DNA from: Torreya grandis
Lineage: Eukaryota; Streptophyta; Pinopsida; Cupressales; Taxaceae
Reading direction: 5' to 3'
DNA: 64,000 nucleotides
NCBI GenBank assembly: GCA_037957365.1
Contig: JARHVA010000459.1
Span: 1,951,501 to 2,015,500 of the forward strand
Below, in pieces: positions 22,582 to 32,930 of the stretch (position 1 is the stretch's first letter; each line of letters starts with the position of its first letter). The notes under the pieces are model-generated. The model was given only the letters and a program-made list of their open reading frames with translations. It was not told the DNA's origin and searched no databases. The translations under genes were made by a program, and so were the position numbers.

Positions 22582-23845
22582 AGAGACGAGTTCCCGACAC
22601 TTAGGCGCAAAATGGACCATTTCAGGTGCCCTCGCAGAGGGCAGTTCGGGACTCAAGTGCCCTTGCAGAAGGCAGGGAACACTTTCAAAGAGGCCATAGA
22701 GAATAGTTGAAAAGGTAAGTTTCCTTCGGAAATTTGTTTAAGGCAAAGGAAGTACCCTTCGGAAGGGTCGTTTCCAATTTTTCCGAAGGACACTTTTCAA
22801 AGGCAGTCAAAGAAGCAAAGGAAGAAATCCTTCGGACTTTTTGTCCGAAGGAATTCGAAAGGCGCGGAAAAGGACTAAGGCAAGAAGTGATTTCTTTCGG
22901 ACTTTTTGTCCGAAGGAATTCCTTCGGACAAAATGTCCGAAGAAATTCGGGGACGCTGTGGGAGAAAAGCTGGAAAGAGAAATCCCGAAGGCCAAAGGCA
23001 AAAGTGGTCGAGACAATTCTTGTGGACTTTTTGTCCGCGAAAAAGTTAGCCGTGGAGAATGTTCGCGGGAAATTAGCCGAAGGGAAAAAGCCGCCGAAGG
23101 ACCCCGAAGGGCAGGTGCCCTTGCGGGGGACTCTCGGCCAAAATGAAGGACACTTCTCCAAAAGCCGAAGGGTCACCTTCCCTTCGGGAGGGAAGCGACA
23201 GGAAGCCGAGAGAAAGAGAAACGCTGAAGAAAGTCCAAGGGGTGACGGGCCCGAAGACGTCAAAATCAAGCACAACAAACTAGCCGTTGGTTTTCAAATA
23301 GTGACGGGCCCGCGAACATCAATTTTAAGACGGTGAAATAGCCGTTGATTTTGAAAAAGATCAAGAAGAGCCCAAGGAACTCAGCGACCCGCCAAGAAGA
23401 TAGCCCGAGGGCCGAAGGAGCCAGAAAGAGACAAAACTAGGAAGAGACAAGGTGCAGAAACAGACAAAAACGGCCTAGGTGGCAAAGGGAAAGGAGTTAC
23501 TCTACTGGTTGGAACAGTGACTGCCAAGTGGTCATCAAACGGCGCGAACAGTAAGCGGCGCGACCTGTTTTCTCCATTTTGCATTTATAAGCAGACAAAC
23601 TGCGTGAATATCTGGAAGGAGCAGTCTTGTCTGTAGAAAAGAGGCGCGGCCCGTGCTTTCACATTAATGTTTGAACGCCAAAGTCAAGACTGACGATTAC
23701 ACAGCATGGTTCCAACATGCCTCTCCTAGAAGAATGACATCAGCAACAGTGACTTCCTCTTCCCGATGCTCACAAACGCACATGGGCTAGCTTGTCAAGA
23801 GCGCCAAAGTCTTTTCTAGAAAGCGCCAAATTATCTCCTCTTTCT

Positions 23846-23856
23846 ATATATTGTAA
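23846..23856 (+). promoter_or_regulatory. Possible TATA box of S2
   Basis: tctatatattg followed by gtaaaacttctTATTTTGaaaagg; homologous placement to TATA-like motifs in the E5 LTR, S3 and the E10 LTR. Confidence 0.5.
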
Positions 23857-24673
23857 AACTTCTTATTTTGAAAAGGATCGATCTCTTAGCCCGTAAGGCA
23901 AAGCTCTGCCCAAAAATCTCTCGGGCTTGTAAGGTAGAACTCTGTCGAATTTTATCTTGAATCAAGACTTAGCAATTTTTACCTCCATTTGAACTTGCAC
24001 TCACGCATATGTCTATTTTCTTCTTTTTGTGTTAAGTCATTTTCTTTTATGCTTTTCACAAATCAATTCCAGCATGTCTAGTGCATTGTGAAGTTTCTTC
24101 TTCTCAGGTCTGCCAGAAGTGTCTATAGCAGGAATATGGGCGCATGTGAATAGGCTGCCAAAGCGTGTCTCAGAACACCTTTGATAGTTCTTCCTCCCTG
24201 TATCTCTACGGATCCCTGACTCACTGATACAGAAGAGTTTCCCACATCAGATGAAGTGTATGACAGCTTCTTCTTGGTGAAAAGTGTATGTTCGGGCTAA
24301 GTGGATTAACTGTTTTGGTGTATCACCTTTTTAGTTTAGGCTTAGGTTCTGTTTTCAGTATCCTTCTCCCTTTTCGTCCCCCCCCTTTTTCATTTATTTG
24401 TTAGCATTAGGAATTCAGGACCTAAAAGATACATCGAAGGGAGCTAGCCCTTATCTAGAGACTCTCCCCCCAGCTTCGCCGGACCCACAGGCGAGAGGGG
24501 AGTTTCCATTGTTGCGTGTGGAAGGCAGGAGCTCGGTCTCTTGTCCAGGGTGCAATCCACTGCGTCAACAACAGCTACGGGATGAACTTGTCAAAACCTG
24601 GTTTGAAAGACCCTGCGAGGAAAATGAAAGAAGGGTGCCCAATTTTGGCCTATAGGACCAAAATTGGTCAACA

Positions 24674-24903
24674 CATTTGGCGATTCACAGGGGAAGCATG
24701 CCTGCTATGCTTGAGAAGACTGGTGTTTTAAAGGTCCAATTGGCATGGAGTCAGGATGCAGCTTGAAAAGCTAGCAACAACCTTGAAAAAACCTACGAAC
24801 CAATAAAGATTTTACCCCAAACGATAAGGAAAACACACACAAGGCTAAAAAACTACAGACATCCATAAAAGCACTAAGGGAAAAAAAAAGAAAGACAAGG
24901 AAA
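24674..24903 (-). other. E5 3' untranslated region
   Basis: Between the Pol stop and the LTR. It contains gcatgcctgctatgcttgag next to the LTR, which is also found next to the E7 LTR (40304 onward), so it is a family feature. No clear purine tract is visible. In plus reading the first bases (tttggcgattcacagggg) resemble some plant PBSs, which is discussed under rejected items. Confidence 0.6.
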
Positions 24904-25170
24904 CTATGTACATGGCAAAAGAAAGCTAGTGACAATGCTTAAGATATATGGGCCACTCCACAAGGCGTCAAACTTGGAGAGTTGGAAAGCATTATGTTGC
25001 TTGCATTGGGTGATGACATATGGGCCACTCCACAAGGCGTCAAACTTCGTGTGTCTTCCAGGTTTGGCTCGGTCCTCATCCCACTTCAAGACAATGTCAC
25101 CTTCTGAGAAGCTTTTTGGCGAAGATCTCCTGTCAAAATGCTTTTTTGTTTGTTGTAAGCAACTAGTCAT
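24904..25170 (-). pseudogene. E5 integrase C-terminal part
   Basis: Encodes SEGDIVLKWDEDRAKPGRHT and KFDALWSGPYVITQCKQHNA, the GPY-containing C-terminal fold of Tat integrases. The KFDALWSGPY piece is repeated because of an in-frame 72-bp duplication (24946 and 25018). The true C-terminus (PVNG.HLKP in E7) is lost. Confidence 0.8.
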
Positions 25171-25766
25171 GCATCCATGGCTTGGTCTTTTGCCTCTTGA
25201 AGCTCCATTAGTTCACAATACCTGACCTCCAGGCTGTCGCTCTCTGCCAATTGCAGCTGATGGGCAAGATCCAAGGTTGGTAACTCAAGTGAAATAGGAA
25301 GTCTAGCTTCCCTCCCATACACAAGTGTGTATGGTGAATTGCCAACTGCCCTTTTTGGAGTGATCCTGTCTGTCCACAGAGCTGTCTTCAACTTGGCATG
25401 CCAAGTCCTTTGATTTTCTTCCATTGTCCTTTTAATGATCCTAATCAGGGTCTTATTTGTGGACTCAGCTAGCCCATTCCCTTGTGGGTAGTAGTTGGAG
25501 GAAGTGCTGAGATAGATGCCACATCTTAATGCCCACTTACTTGTCTTTGTTCCCAAGAAAGTCAATGCTTTGTCCGAAATGATTGTGGCTGGGACCCCAA
25601 ATCTCGTCACTATGCCTTCGTAGAAGTCTAGGACTGCACTCTCATTGGCTTCCTTCAAAGCGACGACTTCTACCCATCTTGTGAAATAATCTGTAGCAAT
25701 CAAGACCCACTTGTGGCTAGCACTAAGAGGGTTGATCATCCCTATGAAGTCTAAATCCCATTTCAT
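25167..25766 (-). pseudogene. E5 integrase catalytic core
   Basis: 199 codons. The DDE triad is complete: D6 (WDLDFIG), D65 (IISDKALTF) and E101 (NGLAESTNK). The context (ATDYFTRWVE, GREARLPISLE) is typical of Tat-lineage Ty3/gypsy integrase. A TAG at 25770-25772 separates it from the zinc finger part in the same frame; E7 has Pro at that position. It acts in the pre-integration complex in the nucleus. Confidence 0.9.
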
Positions 25767-25769
25767 GAA

Positions 25770-26342
25770 CTACTGTTTCACTTGAATAAGATGTAAAGGC
25801 ATTGCAGCCAGTCGTTGCTTCCCATCAAAGAAAGCACATTTTTGACATCTCCTCACCCAAGCATGAGTATCTCTGAACAAAGTGGGCCAAAAGTAGCCAG
25901 ACCTCATAATCTTTGTAGCTGTGGCCTTGGGAGCAAAGTGACCACTAGCTGGTCCATCATGAAACTCGGACAGTACCCTGTCGACTTGATCTGAATCAAT
26001 GCATCTCAAGAGTACTCCTGAAAAGTTCTTTCTGAACAACACTCCATCAACCAGGACATAAGGAAGATATTGGAGCTTGAAATACCTCCTCTTAGTTTTA
26101 TCAAGACCTTGCGGACACTCACCAGTTTGAAACAAATGAACCATGCCTTGTGCCCAGCGCTTCATGATTGCAGGTACTTCTGCTGCAGCTTCATCATTGA
26201 GTACCAAAATGTCTTCCTTCTTCTCTTTGAAGTCTGTAGCGAGGTGTTTGCACAACCCTCTTTCCCTTATCAGTTTGGTGGTCTTGATCTCTACATCGTA
26301 CTCCATTACTTTGGTGATCCACCCTACCCTTTTCTCATTCAA
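25770..26342 (-). pseudogene. E5 RNase H end and integrase zinc finger
   Basis: 190 codons. The start (MEYDVEIKTTKLIRERGL) is the RNase H-integrase connector. H128, H135, C166 and C169 form the HHCC finger (EFHDGPASGHFAP … RRCQKC). Upstream it is separated from RNase H by frame damage between 26427 and 26342. Confidence 0.88.
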
Positions 26343-26426
26343 GTCTCATCTTAGCAAGAAGTCCTTCACGCTAGGATGTGGCACCATGATGTGAATCTAT
26401 ATGTTAGACAACATATGTTTGAATTT

Positions 26427-26813
26427 CTACAGCCTTCGTATGACTGCAAGTGCTTGCTTCTCAACATACATGTATCTAACCTCGTAGCCTTCCAAACCTT
26501 GGCTAAAAAATGCGAGACGCTGTTCTAAATTCTCCCCATTCGCTTGAGTGAGCATGGCAGAGATTACCCCTTCATTTCCAAAGGTGTAGAGATTGAAGTC
26601 CTTGGAGATGTCCGAACTAGTCAGGGTGGGAGCCTGGGTGATAGCTTGCGTGATGCCTTCGAAGCTTTCTCTCCTTGCTGGCCACGTGAACGTCTTGTCT
26701 TTCCTCAGCATGGGAGTTAGTGGCTTGACCAGTTCAACAAAATTAGGGACAAATCTCTTAATAAAGTTTATTTTGCCAAAGAAGCTTTGCAGGTCCTTCT
26801 TGTGTTTAGGCAA
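26427..26813 (-). pseudogene. E5 original RNase H, catalytically degenerate
   Basis: Begins with the RT connection (SFFGKINFIKRFVPNF). The Ty3 RNase H fold is recognisable (FFSQGLEGYEVRYMYVEKQALAV), but the usual Asp of 'TDAS' is replaced (LYTFGNEG) and the usual Glu of 'DKExLA' is Gln (EKQALA). This fits lineages where an acquired RNase H took over catalysis and the original became structural. Confidence 0.85.
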
Positions 26814-27517
26814 AGGACAATGCTAAGATGGCGTGCACTCTTTTCGGATCGATGGTTAAGCCCTTTTTTGAAACGACATGGCCTAGGAGTTTGCCTTCGT
26901 GGACAACAAACACACATTTCTTAGGGTTGAGAGAGATGTTGAACTCTCTACACCTCTCGAAGATTTGCCTCAGGTGTTTCAGATGTTGACTTGCCTCCTT
27001 GGAGAAGACTGTCACATCATCAAGATAAACCAACACAATGTCATTTATCAAACTTTGGAAAGCCATATCCATAGCTCGTTGGAAAGTAGCTCCAACATTT
27101 GACAGTTCGAATGGCATCTTCCTGTAGGCGAAAGTTCTCCACTTGGTGGTGAACGTTGTCTTGTACTGGTCACAATCTTGCACCAAAATTTCATTGTATC
27201 CGGAGTAGCCATCCAGAAGGGAGAATCTTTCACTCCCTGTCACCATCTGGAGAATCTGCTCCATACTTGGGAGGGGATAGTGATCTCTTAATGAGACTCT
27301 GTTCAGGTCTATGAAATCTACACACAATTTGATCTCACCATTCTTCTTCCTAATGGGGACCAAATTGGCCAACCAAGAAGAGTGTTTGATAGGAAAGATG
27401 ATCCTGGACTCAATCAGCTTGGTGAGTTCCTTCATGAGAGGCTCAATCTTTGGATTGATTGGCCTTTGTTTTTGCTCGATGGGTTTGGCACCTTCTTCTA
27501 GCTCAATGGTGTGCTAG
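26806..27517 (-). pseudogene. E5 reverse transcriptase
   Basis: Reads IPFPI-like N-terminus (RIIFPIKHSSWLANLVPIRK), LCVDFIDLNRVSLRDHYPLP, FSLLDGYSGYNEI, and the catalytic box VYLDDVTVFS with both Asp intact. It ends GKLLGHVVSKKGLTIDPKRV. A TAG (27515-27517) separates it from the preceding linker (EFADVFAWEYSDLKGFDPSL). The RT part is one of the best-preserved pieces here. Confidence 0.9.
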
Positions 27518-27753
27518 ACCAAGCTTGGGTCAAACCCCTTCAAATCGCTATACTCCCAAGCAAAGACATCGGCAAACTCTTGGCATAACATAATGAAAGC
27601 ATGCTTTTCTTCATTGGTACATACCTTCCCGAGTGCGAGCAGTCTATCCTTGTAGATCTCCACCCTTTCATAATTTTCTTTCTTGGTTGACATGCTTGTT
27701 TTGTCACTATTGAGTTGGTCATCCTCATTGAAGATGCTCTCAAGAGTGACCAA
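27514..27753 (-). pseudogene. E5 linker before RT
   Basis: Encodes VTLESIFNEDDQL and LCQEFADVFAWEYSDLKGFD, the conserved segment preceding RT in Tat polyproteins. It connects the upstream RNase H to RT and is interrupted by stops at both ends. Confidence 0.8.
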
Positions 27754-27885
27754 ACCTTTAGGAAGTCTGTTGGTCTTCAGCTGAACAATCTGCCCATCAT
27801 ACTACTGCTGCAGCTTGGATTGATTCCTAGAAGCGAACTCAACTTCCTGTAAAAAAAGTGCTATTTGTTGGTCACTATCAAACAC

Positions 27886-28711
27886 CTACCAATTGGTGAC
27901 ATTGTCTAAGATGGAGGGCCTCACTATCACCTTTAAATGGTGTTGATTGCTGTCTTGTCTCACCCCCTTGGGAATATCAAACTGAGCACCAATTGCTGCT
28001 AGTCTATCTGCATGCTTGTTCTCCTCTCTTGGGATGGGAGTGATGTTGAAAGCAGTGAAGCTCTCCATTAGGTCCCACACCCTGTGCTTGTAAAACTTGA
28101 GTAGGGAGTTTTTGGTCAAGATTTGACCCCTCACTTGGTTCACAATCAACTCGCTGTCTCCAAACACTTGCAATTCTTTGATTCCTTTTTTCCTTGCCCA
28201 CTCTAGACCATGAATAAGAGATTCATACTCCGCTATGTTGCAAGTGTAGGAGAACTGAAACCTGAAAGCTGAGAAGTATTTCTCCTTTGAAGGTGAAACC
28301 AACATTGCTCCACCACCAGCTCCCAACTTGCTTTTAGATCCGTCGAAAAAAAACTGACACAAACCATAGCTCTCTTGGTTTGCCTTCATCGAATTTGGCA
28401 TGAAAGCATCTTTCTCATGCATGAAGTAAACTCCAAGACCTGCCTCTTCGATGAACTTGTAAGGATCATGCTCAAAATTGTCATTCCCCCATTCGTCTAG
28501 GAGCAGTTCAGCAACTCCTACAAGGGAAGATGATGGAGATTGGTCTACCTGGAGTTCTTCATCAATGATGGCATAGCTAACATTCGCTGCTTTGGGCGAG
28601 TATGGCTCCAGGCGATCTTTGTGGATGGGCTCCGACTCAATCTTCACCTTGGTTCCATACTTCGTCCTAAAAACCATGTAAGACCAATTTGCTACCAAGT
28701 ACCCACCTATC
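27886..28711 (-). pseudogene. E5 archaeal-type (additional) RNase H
   Basis: 270 codons from the first ATG (28698); the frame is open to the junction at 28711, so the start is not native. Catalytic residues are D119 (FFFDGSKSK), E157 (NIAEYESL), D181 (VFGDSELIV) and D231 (HADRLAAIG), all present. It is the plant/archaeal-type RNase H acquired by the Tat lineage. Here it lies upstream of RT (aRNH–RT–RH–IN), whereas the order I know best for Ogre-type Tat elements places it between RH and IN. N-terminal 110 residues are unassigned. Confidence 0.85.
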
Positions 28712-29006
28712 TTGGTTTTGGGGATATATTTCCAGCTAGTATGAGCAGTAACCCCAGGTTTTTATTGCATCAATTTGCATCAGCTCTCATAGTGTGTTTT
28801 TAGTATTTAGAGTGGTTATTTATCGCTATAGTTGTGGATTAATTTTTGCCTTAGTGGCATCTAGCATCTGAATTACATTAGGGAGTATTGTGGTTTGGTT
28901 GATACACCTAGAGTGGCTGGTCTACTTATATTATTTTCGGATTATTTGATTGGGGTTTGTGCCCAATCCCATTATTTTTTGCTTGTCCCAAACTGGGGAC
29001 ATTACA
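28712..29006 (+). repeat. E4 3' LTR, terminal part
   Basis: Matches 16263-16558 (tggttttgg.gatatatttccagct, ttatattattttcggattat, ggacattaca). It ends at E4's right target-site copy. Confidence 0.9.
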
Positions 29007-29011
29007 AAAGA

Positions 29012-29427
29012 TGATATTCTGTCAAATTGTGACCCCTGAATGAAGTCACCAAGATGAATTTAAGGATTTTCGTCCCCAAATCAGAAAGATAATGATGGTT
29101 TTCGTCCTTAATGGCTGAACGTGCAAGAAAACATGCTTAGCTTCAAAAGGATTGATTGTTAGATGATATATAGATGCTGAAAATAGACCTCTCCACCTTT
29201 TATAGCTTTTCCACTCAAACTCCAAACTTTATTTTAATAATAAAACATAAGTTGTTGATATTATGTTTTTGCCACTTAGTCATATTATTAAGTTTACTTT
29301 AAAGTATTTAAGAACACTCTTTATTTTAATAATAATAATATTATTAAGTTGCCCAAAAGATTAGAAATGACTGGCCCAACTTAAATAATATGATTAATTA
29401 TTTTAAACTAGAAAAGGGGACAATACA
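29012..29427 (-). repeat. E3 3' LTR, proximal part
   Basis: In sense starts TGTATTGTCCCCTTTTC at 29427. Homologous to 33445-33850 of the 5' LTR (shared cttcaaaaggattgattgttag, cacttagtcatattattaag). Confidence 0.9.
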
Positions 29428-29708
29428 GTCCGTCCTTCCCAAAATTGCTTGCTCTCAAACAATTGCAGTCTCCTAGGCTCAAGTATCATTATGCCAATGT
29501 GATAGGTCATGCTATAGTGCCCATAGAGCCTGAATTCTATGCATGTCAAGTGGGATAACTCTTGCCAAAAAATAGTGTGATATATCTCTGATATCCCAAT
29601 TGGATAATGAATGCAATTCATCCACAAAATGATCCTCCAAAATTTGTTGATGTCCCAAGGCACCCACAAACTCCCACAAGACTGAAAGCTATCATATGCT
29701 CTCCCCAT
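29403..29708 (-). pseudogene. E3 distal ORF with pol-tail and PPT
   Basis: 101 codons, ending LQLFESKQFWEGRTVLSP. The last part is the chromovirus Pol tail overlapping the purine tract GGGAAGGACGGAC (29428-29440) that adjoins the LTR. The upstream residues (SFQSCGSLWVPWDINKFW) are not recognised. Confidence 0.6.
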
Positions 29709-29902
29709 TGTGTTGTTGTCCCATAGCCGTCAAGTGGTACAACCTCTGCCAACAATTATCATGGGGTCTATTCCATCCATTACCCACATCTATATGCTCC
29801 TATTCAATGAAATCTTCTATCCATTGTATGAGAGCATCTTCCATACATTTCCTTAAGGCCAAAGTCTGCCCCAAGGGCCCACCTCTGTTGTTTCTGTTGT
29901 AC

Positions 29903-30745
29903 CTATATGCTCTTCTCATATGATGAAGGATCCCAAACACTTGCTTCATGACTATAGCCTTGAGCTCCAATGGGTCCCATAATATTGTTCTGGGCTGATC
30001 CCCCCAATTCATGGCACAACAGAGCTTGCATGTCAGTTGGAAACAAGGCATAACAACCACAAGTCACTTGGAATTCCATCCAAATCATCACTTGGATTGT
30101 TGGGACGATTATCTTCCATAATAGGACCCCACCACTAACATTACCATCCAAGGAAACCTTCTCAAAATGCACAAATGTAGAGTTGTTCATGATTGTAAAT
30201 ATTAAGACCAACAATATAGAAATAATGTAACAACTATATATATGACAAACCCATGGCAAATCCAGTAATGTGATCGATATAGAGGTAGTAGGTAGCCATA
30301 CAAAGATTGAAAGCTCTCCATTAGTCATCACCAATTGGAAAATACTCTTTCCCATGACTAGATACCCCCGCAAAATCATTTGTGTGAGTGCCCATGGAAT
30401 GATGTGATGGCTGATAATATTGTTGACAACAAGATTAGTGCTTGAAATTAGGCCCATAGTTGTCCTGGGTATGCTTCCACTATCATATGATGATATCACC
30501 TCATCATTGTTTCCATATTCGTCACCATGTGCCTCTAATACTTGGAGAAGGATCTCCTCCATCCCATCAGCACTAGCTACAACCCTATACTCTTCATCAT
30601 TAGCTTGAGTTGATAATAAATTCAGCTGCTTTATCTCATCCTTGTCTTCTTTCTCCTTCATACTCTTTACGTCCCTTCTAGGTTGATTACACTTTGCTTT
30701 TTTTACACTTGATATTGCATTCTCTAAAGCCGTATAAACTGCCAT
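29903..30745 (-). pseudogene. E3 unknown ORF, homologous to the K1/K2 ORF
   Basis: 280 codons in the pol position. No known family. The C-terminal third (TCGCYALFPTDMQALLCHEL, then EASVWDPSS) aligns with K1's VCGCYGLFPAYMQATMCHEQ and TSVWDYKS and with the K2 counterpart. The middle is hydrophobic (HIYSCYIISILLVLIFTIMN), which may be a membrane-like segment or frame noise. The N-terminus is charged (SVKKAKCNQPRRDVKSMKEK). Shared similarity between elements with different LTRs supports a real coding module; role unknown. Confidence 0.5.
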
Positions 30746-31020
30746 AACCTCATAACCTGATCTTCTAAGAATTGGAGATAGTTGTGGTCAAGAAACAACC
30801 ACTTCTCAATTGGAGGCAATGGCTTTGCTTGAACAACCTTTATGTCTCCTAGCTACTGCAATTGGACTTCCTCTTGCATGTCTTTTTGGCAACATCCTTG
30901 TACAATCATTTTCCCACTCTATCTTGTCTCCATGATGACTTGAAGACTATTCTCTACTGTTGTCACATCCTTATCAACTATCTCTTCAACTGCCGCTGCC
31001 ATACTATCATGTTGTTTTAC

Positions 31021-31419
31021 TTATTCACTTCGCTTATCATACCTATGAGCATGCTGGCCTAAACCACACCCATCCCTTTTCTTTTCTATCTTCTCCATTG
31101 CTAGACTTGCACATAGAACACACACATTTGGAAAATCAAGAGATTCCAACACTCTTTCAACTGCTTCATCATGCCTCATAGACATGTTGCCCAATTTTCT
31201 TCCGTTGCTTGCATTTTCCTTATATCTTCCATTCATATGATGGACTTTCAACGGTCCATTCATGCTGCCCCAAGCATGGATATAACATTGCATTTTTTTC
31301 CTCAGAATCAGAGTTGCAGTGGCTAGAAACCTATTTGCATTAGCCCTACATGCCTCAACATTGATAGTAGGTTGGAAATTCTTCCTCAATGTTACTGAAA
31401 ATCTTTTTATGGCTGTCAT
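31021..31419 (-). pseudogene. E3 unknown ORF with MS.RHDE motif
   Basis: 132 codons containing GNMSMRHDEAVERVLESLDF and FPNVCVLCASLAMEK. K2 has DIMSIRHDEVIERVLLNTLI with FVPCAG, and E4/E6 have a more distant form. It precedes the 30745-29903 ORF in sense, as the corresponding motif precedes the CGCY segment in K1/K2. Function unknown. Confidence 0.5.
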
Positions 31420-31889
31420 AAATGGTTAAAGGGGGTTGGAATTGTCACTGGCAACAAATGAAAGAATGGTACAACAGATGCCATACTGAAAATCCTTCGT
31501 AAAATACATCAATGGTAGTAATCTAGACGCTGGAAACAACCACACTTTGACTGGAAATATTTCAACAACAACAAACTGAAAACACTCAACTTTATGCTAA
31601 GAACCGTTGGTAAGGTTGTCAACAAAATGTTGAGCAAGTTGGAAACGTGGATGATAGCAGGTCTACAATCTAGAATGGTGAAGCCATTTTGTAGATGCTT
31701 ATCCTTTTTGACTTCTCCTTCACACATCCAAGGGTGGCAAATCTGTATGTAGCTTGAATCCAACAAAACTATGCAGTGTTGAGTCATAGGACCTTGAACA
31801 AAAACTAAATAACATCTATTATACTTACCACCTTCCAACATCTAGTATCTCGCTGCCCCGACAGTGGTGACTTTCTCCATAGCCTTGTC

Positions 31890-32712
31890 TTAAAGTGTAG
31901 GACTTGGTTCCAAGGAGTGATCATCCTTGCAACTCAAATGATCACTCGGATCCCACTCTTTTATGCACACACCATTTGGAATTTGTATAAAATAATCTAT
32001 GTGCCCCTTGCTACTCAGCGTGTTCTTCATCTTATCACCATTTTTAACATGCTGTCCATGATGACAAACTTTATGCAATGACATAGTAAGAAGCAATAAA
32101 CCTGAAATATGACTTTCCTTTTCATACCTTGGGATGTAATCAAATTGCTTACCTCCATTTTCTGATTTAGAAGTAGGAGCATTTGAGAGATTTGCATTGA
32201 CACAACCATCCTTATAATTCATAATTTCAGAATTAGTGGCATCAACTGACACATTCTCCTTGCTTGCATGCTCATCACTGTAGTTACTCTTACTCTCATA
32301 CGACAATGACTCAATTTTTGCAATGCTTGGAAGATTGATAGGAACTTCTAGGGTTGTTTCTATTGAAGAACCTTCACTTTCCATTTGCATGGTGGATTCC
32401 TTTATGGGCTGCTTACTAACTTCTTTCAAATATGAATTCTCTTGCTTCTTCCTTGGGATCCTTTTGAAGTTTTGGTTTTTCATCTTTCTTCTTCAAATTT
32501 CTCTTTCTATTTTTTGCATATACCTACAAGAATTCTTCAAAGGTATTATAAAACGTATATATATCAACCTTCTTATCATATGCATCAAAAGTAAAATTTT
32601 TGACCAAATCTCTATCACACTGCTCTTCCAACCATGCCTCCTGAATATGATCATTCTTTTGCATTCTTCTAAATGAATCTAGGGCTTTATAGTTGATAGA
32701 AAACTGCTTCAT
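31890..32712 (-). pseudogene. E3 first ORFs (unknown, no gag signature)
   Basis: Two minus-strand frames: 32712-32524 (MKQFSINYKALDSFRRMQKN, AWLEEQCDRDLVKNF) and 32483-31890 (K/E/S-rich, NFKRIPRKKQENSYLKE; later KVCHHGQHVKNGDKM). They occupy the gag position after the PBS but lack the gag core and CCHC knuckle seen in E1, E4 and E9. They are separated by a stop near 32524. Function unknown. Confidence 0.4.
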
Positions 32713-32913
32713 AAGCTGATTCTTAATATCCTCGCTTTTCGTCTATACTTATCTTGTTTTTCTGTTGATTTCTTCAAAACGATCCTTAGCTTTTTGATGC
32801 TCTTTCTGTATTCATATCCACACCTCTTGGATAGGATCTATGTATTCTTCCTTTGGTAAGAACTTAGGTCGCTAATCCATTGTAGATAACTCAAATCCTA
32901 TAGTTGGCCAAGA

Positions 32914-32929
32914 GATGGCTCTGATGCCA
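32914..32929 (-). other. E3 primer-binding site
   Basis: Minus strand TGGCATCAGAGCCATC adjoining the 5' LTR; one mismatch to TGGTATCAGAGC over the 12-base core. Confidence 0.8.
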
Positions 32930-32930
32930 T

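Larger units (their letters stand above)
22356..24570 (+). mobile_element. S2: solo Tat-type LTR inside the E5 LTR, opposite strand
   Basis: 2,215 bp, TGTTGACCATTTTGGTCC to GGTGCAATCCACTGCGTCAACA, the same family as the E5 LTR but in reverse orientation. Flanks gcagc (22351-22355) and acagc (24571-24575) form a TSD with one change. TATA-like ctatatattg lies at about 23846. No internal sequence, hence a solo LTR. Confidence 0.87.
20073..24673 (-). repeat. E5 3' LTR, interrupted by S2
   Basis: Sense start TGTTGACCAATTTTGG (24673); sense end GGGTGCAATCCACAGCATCAACA (20073). Without S2 it is about 2.38 kb. Orientation is set by a TATA-like CTCTATATAATTG on the minus strand near 20735 and by the adjacent minus-strand pol. 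U3 is rich in CCTTCGGAC/GTCCGAAGG palindromes. Confidence 0.87.
20073..28711 (-). mobile_element. E5: Tat-type Ty3/gypsy element, 5' truncated
   Basis: Minus-strand element inserted in the E4 3' LTR. Order in sense: (5' LTR, gag and protease missing), archaeal-type RNase H, RT, original RNase H, integrase, 3' UTR, 3' LTR 20073-24673 (with S2 inside). The right end is an abrupt junction to E4 LTR at about 28711, and the middle of the E4 LTR is also missing, so a deletion removed both E5's 5' end and E4 sequence. The left flank gacct (20068-20072) has no surviving partner. Pol is broken by stops and frameshifts. Confidence 0.85.
14857..29006 (+). mobile_element. E4: gag-bearing, pol-less LTR element (host of E5)
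   Basis: Plus-strand element with 5' LTR 14857-16558, PBS 16560-16571, gag, a roughly 2.6-kb region of unfamiliar ORFs, a pol-tail/PPT, and 3' LTR 20032-20072 plus about 28712-29006. The 3' LTR is split by E5 and lacks the middle of the LTR. Flanks are aaagg (14852-14856) and aaaga (29007-29011). The uninterrupted E3 5' LTR (near 33434-33450, caacaaatgtgatatt) shows the empty site and confirms both ends. No protease, RT or integrase is present, so it needed enzymes in trans. Confidence 0.9.

Noticed and set aside
21167..23336. ORFs through the palindromic LTR regions (up to 200 codons)
   Set aside because: They encode repetitive Phe/Arg/Glu/Gly-rich peptides generated by the CCTTCGGAC repeats on both strands; a compositional artefact of LTR sequence.
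24674..24700. tttggcgattcacagggg after the E5 LTR (and tttctagcgactcgcagc after the E7 LTR) as a plus-strand PBS
   Set aside because: TATA-like motifs and adjacent pol show these LTRs are on the minus strand, and E10 shows the true PBS following the other LTR end. These bases therefore precede the 3' LTR. Their PBS-like look is noted but not accepted.
29335..29400. AT-rich trinucleotide repeats (aataat) as a replication origin or MITE
   Set aside because: They belong to the E3/K-type LTR U3 and recur in every copy of it.
29903..30745. Retroviral-like envelope gene in E3 because of the hydrophobic stretch
   Set aside because: No signal peptide, cleavage site or C-terminal anchor in order; the position is upstream of a pol-tail, and similarity is only to the K1/K2 unknown ORF.
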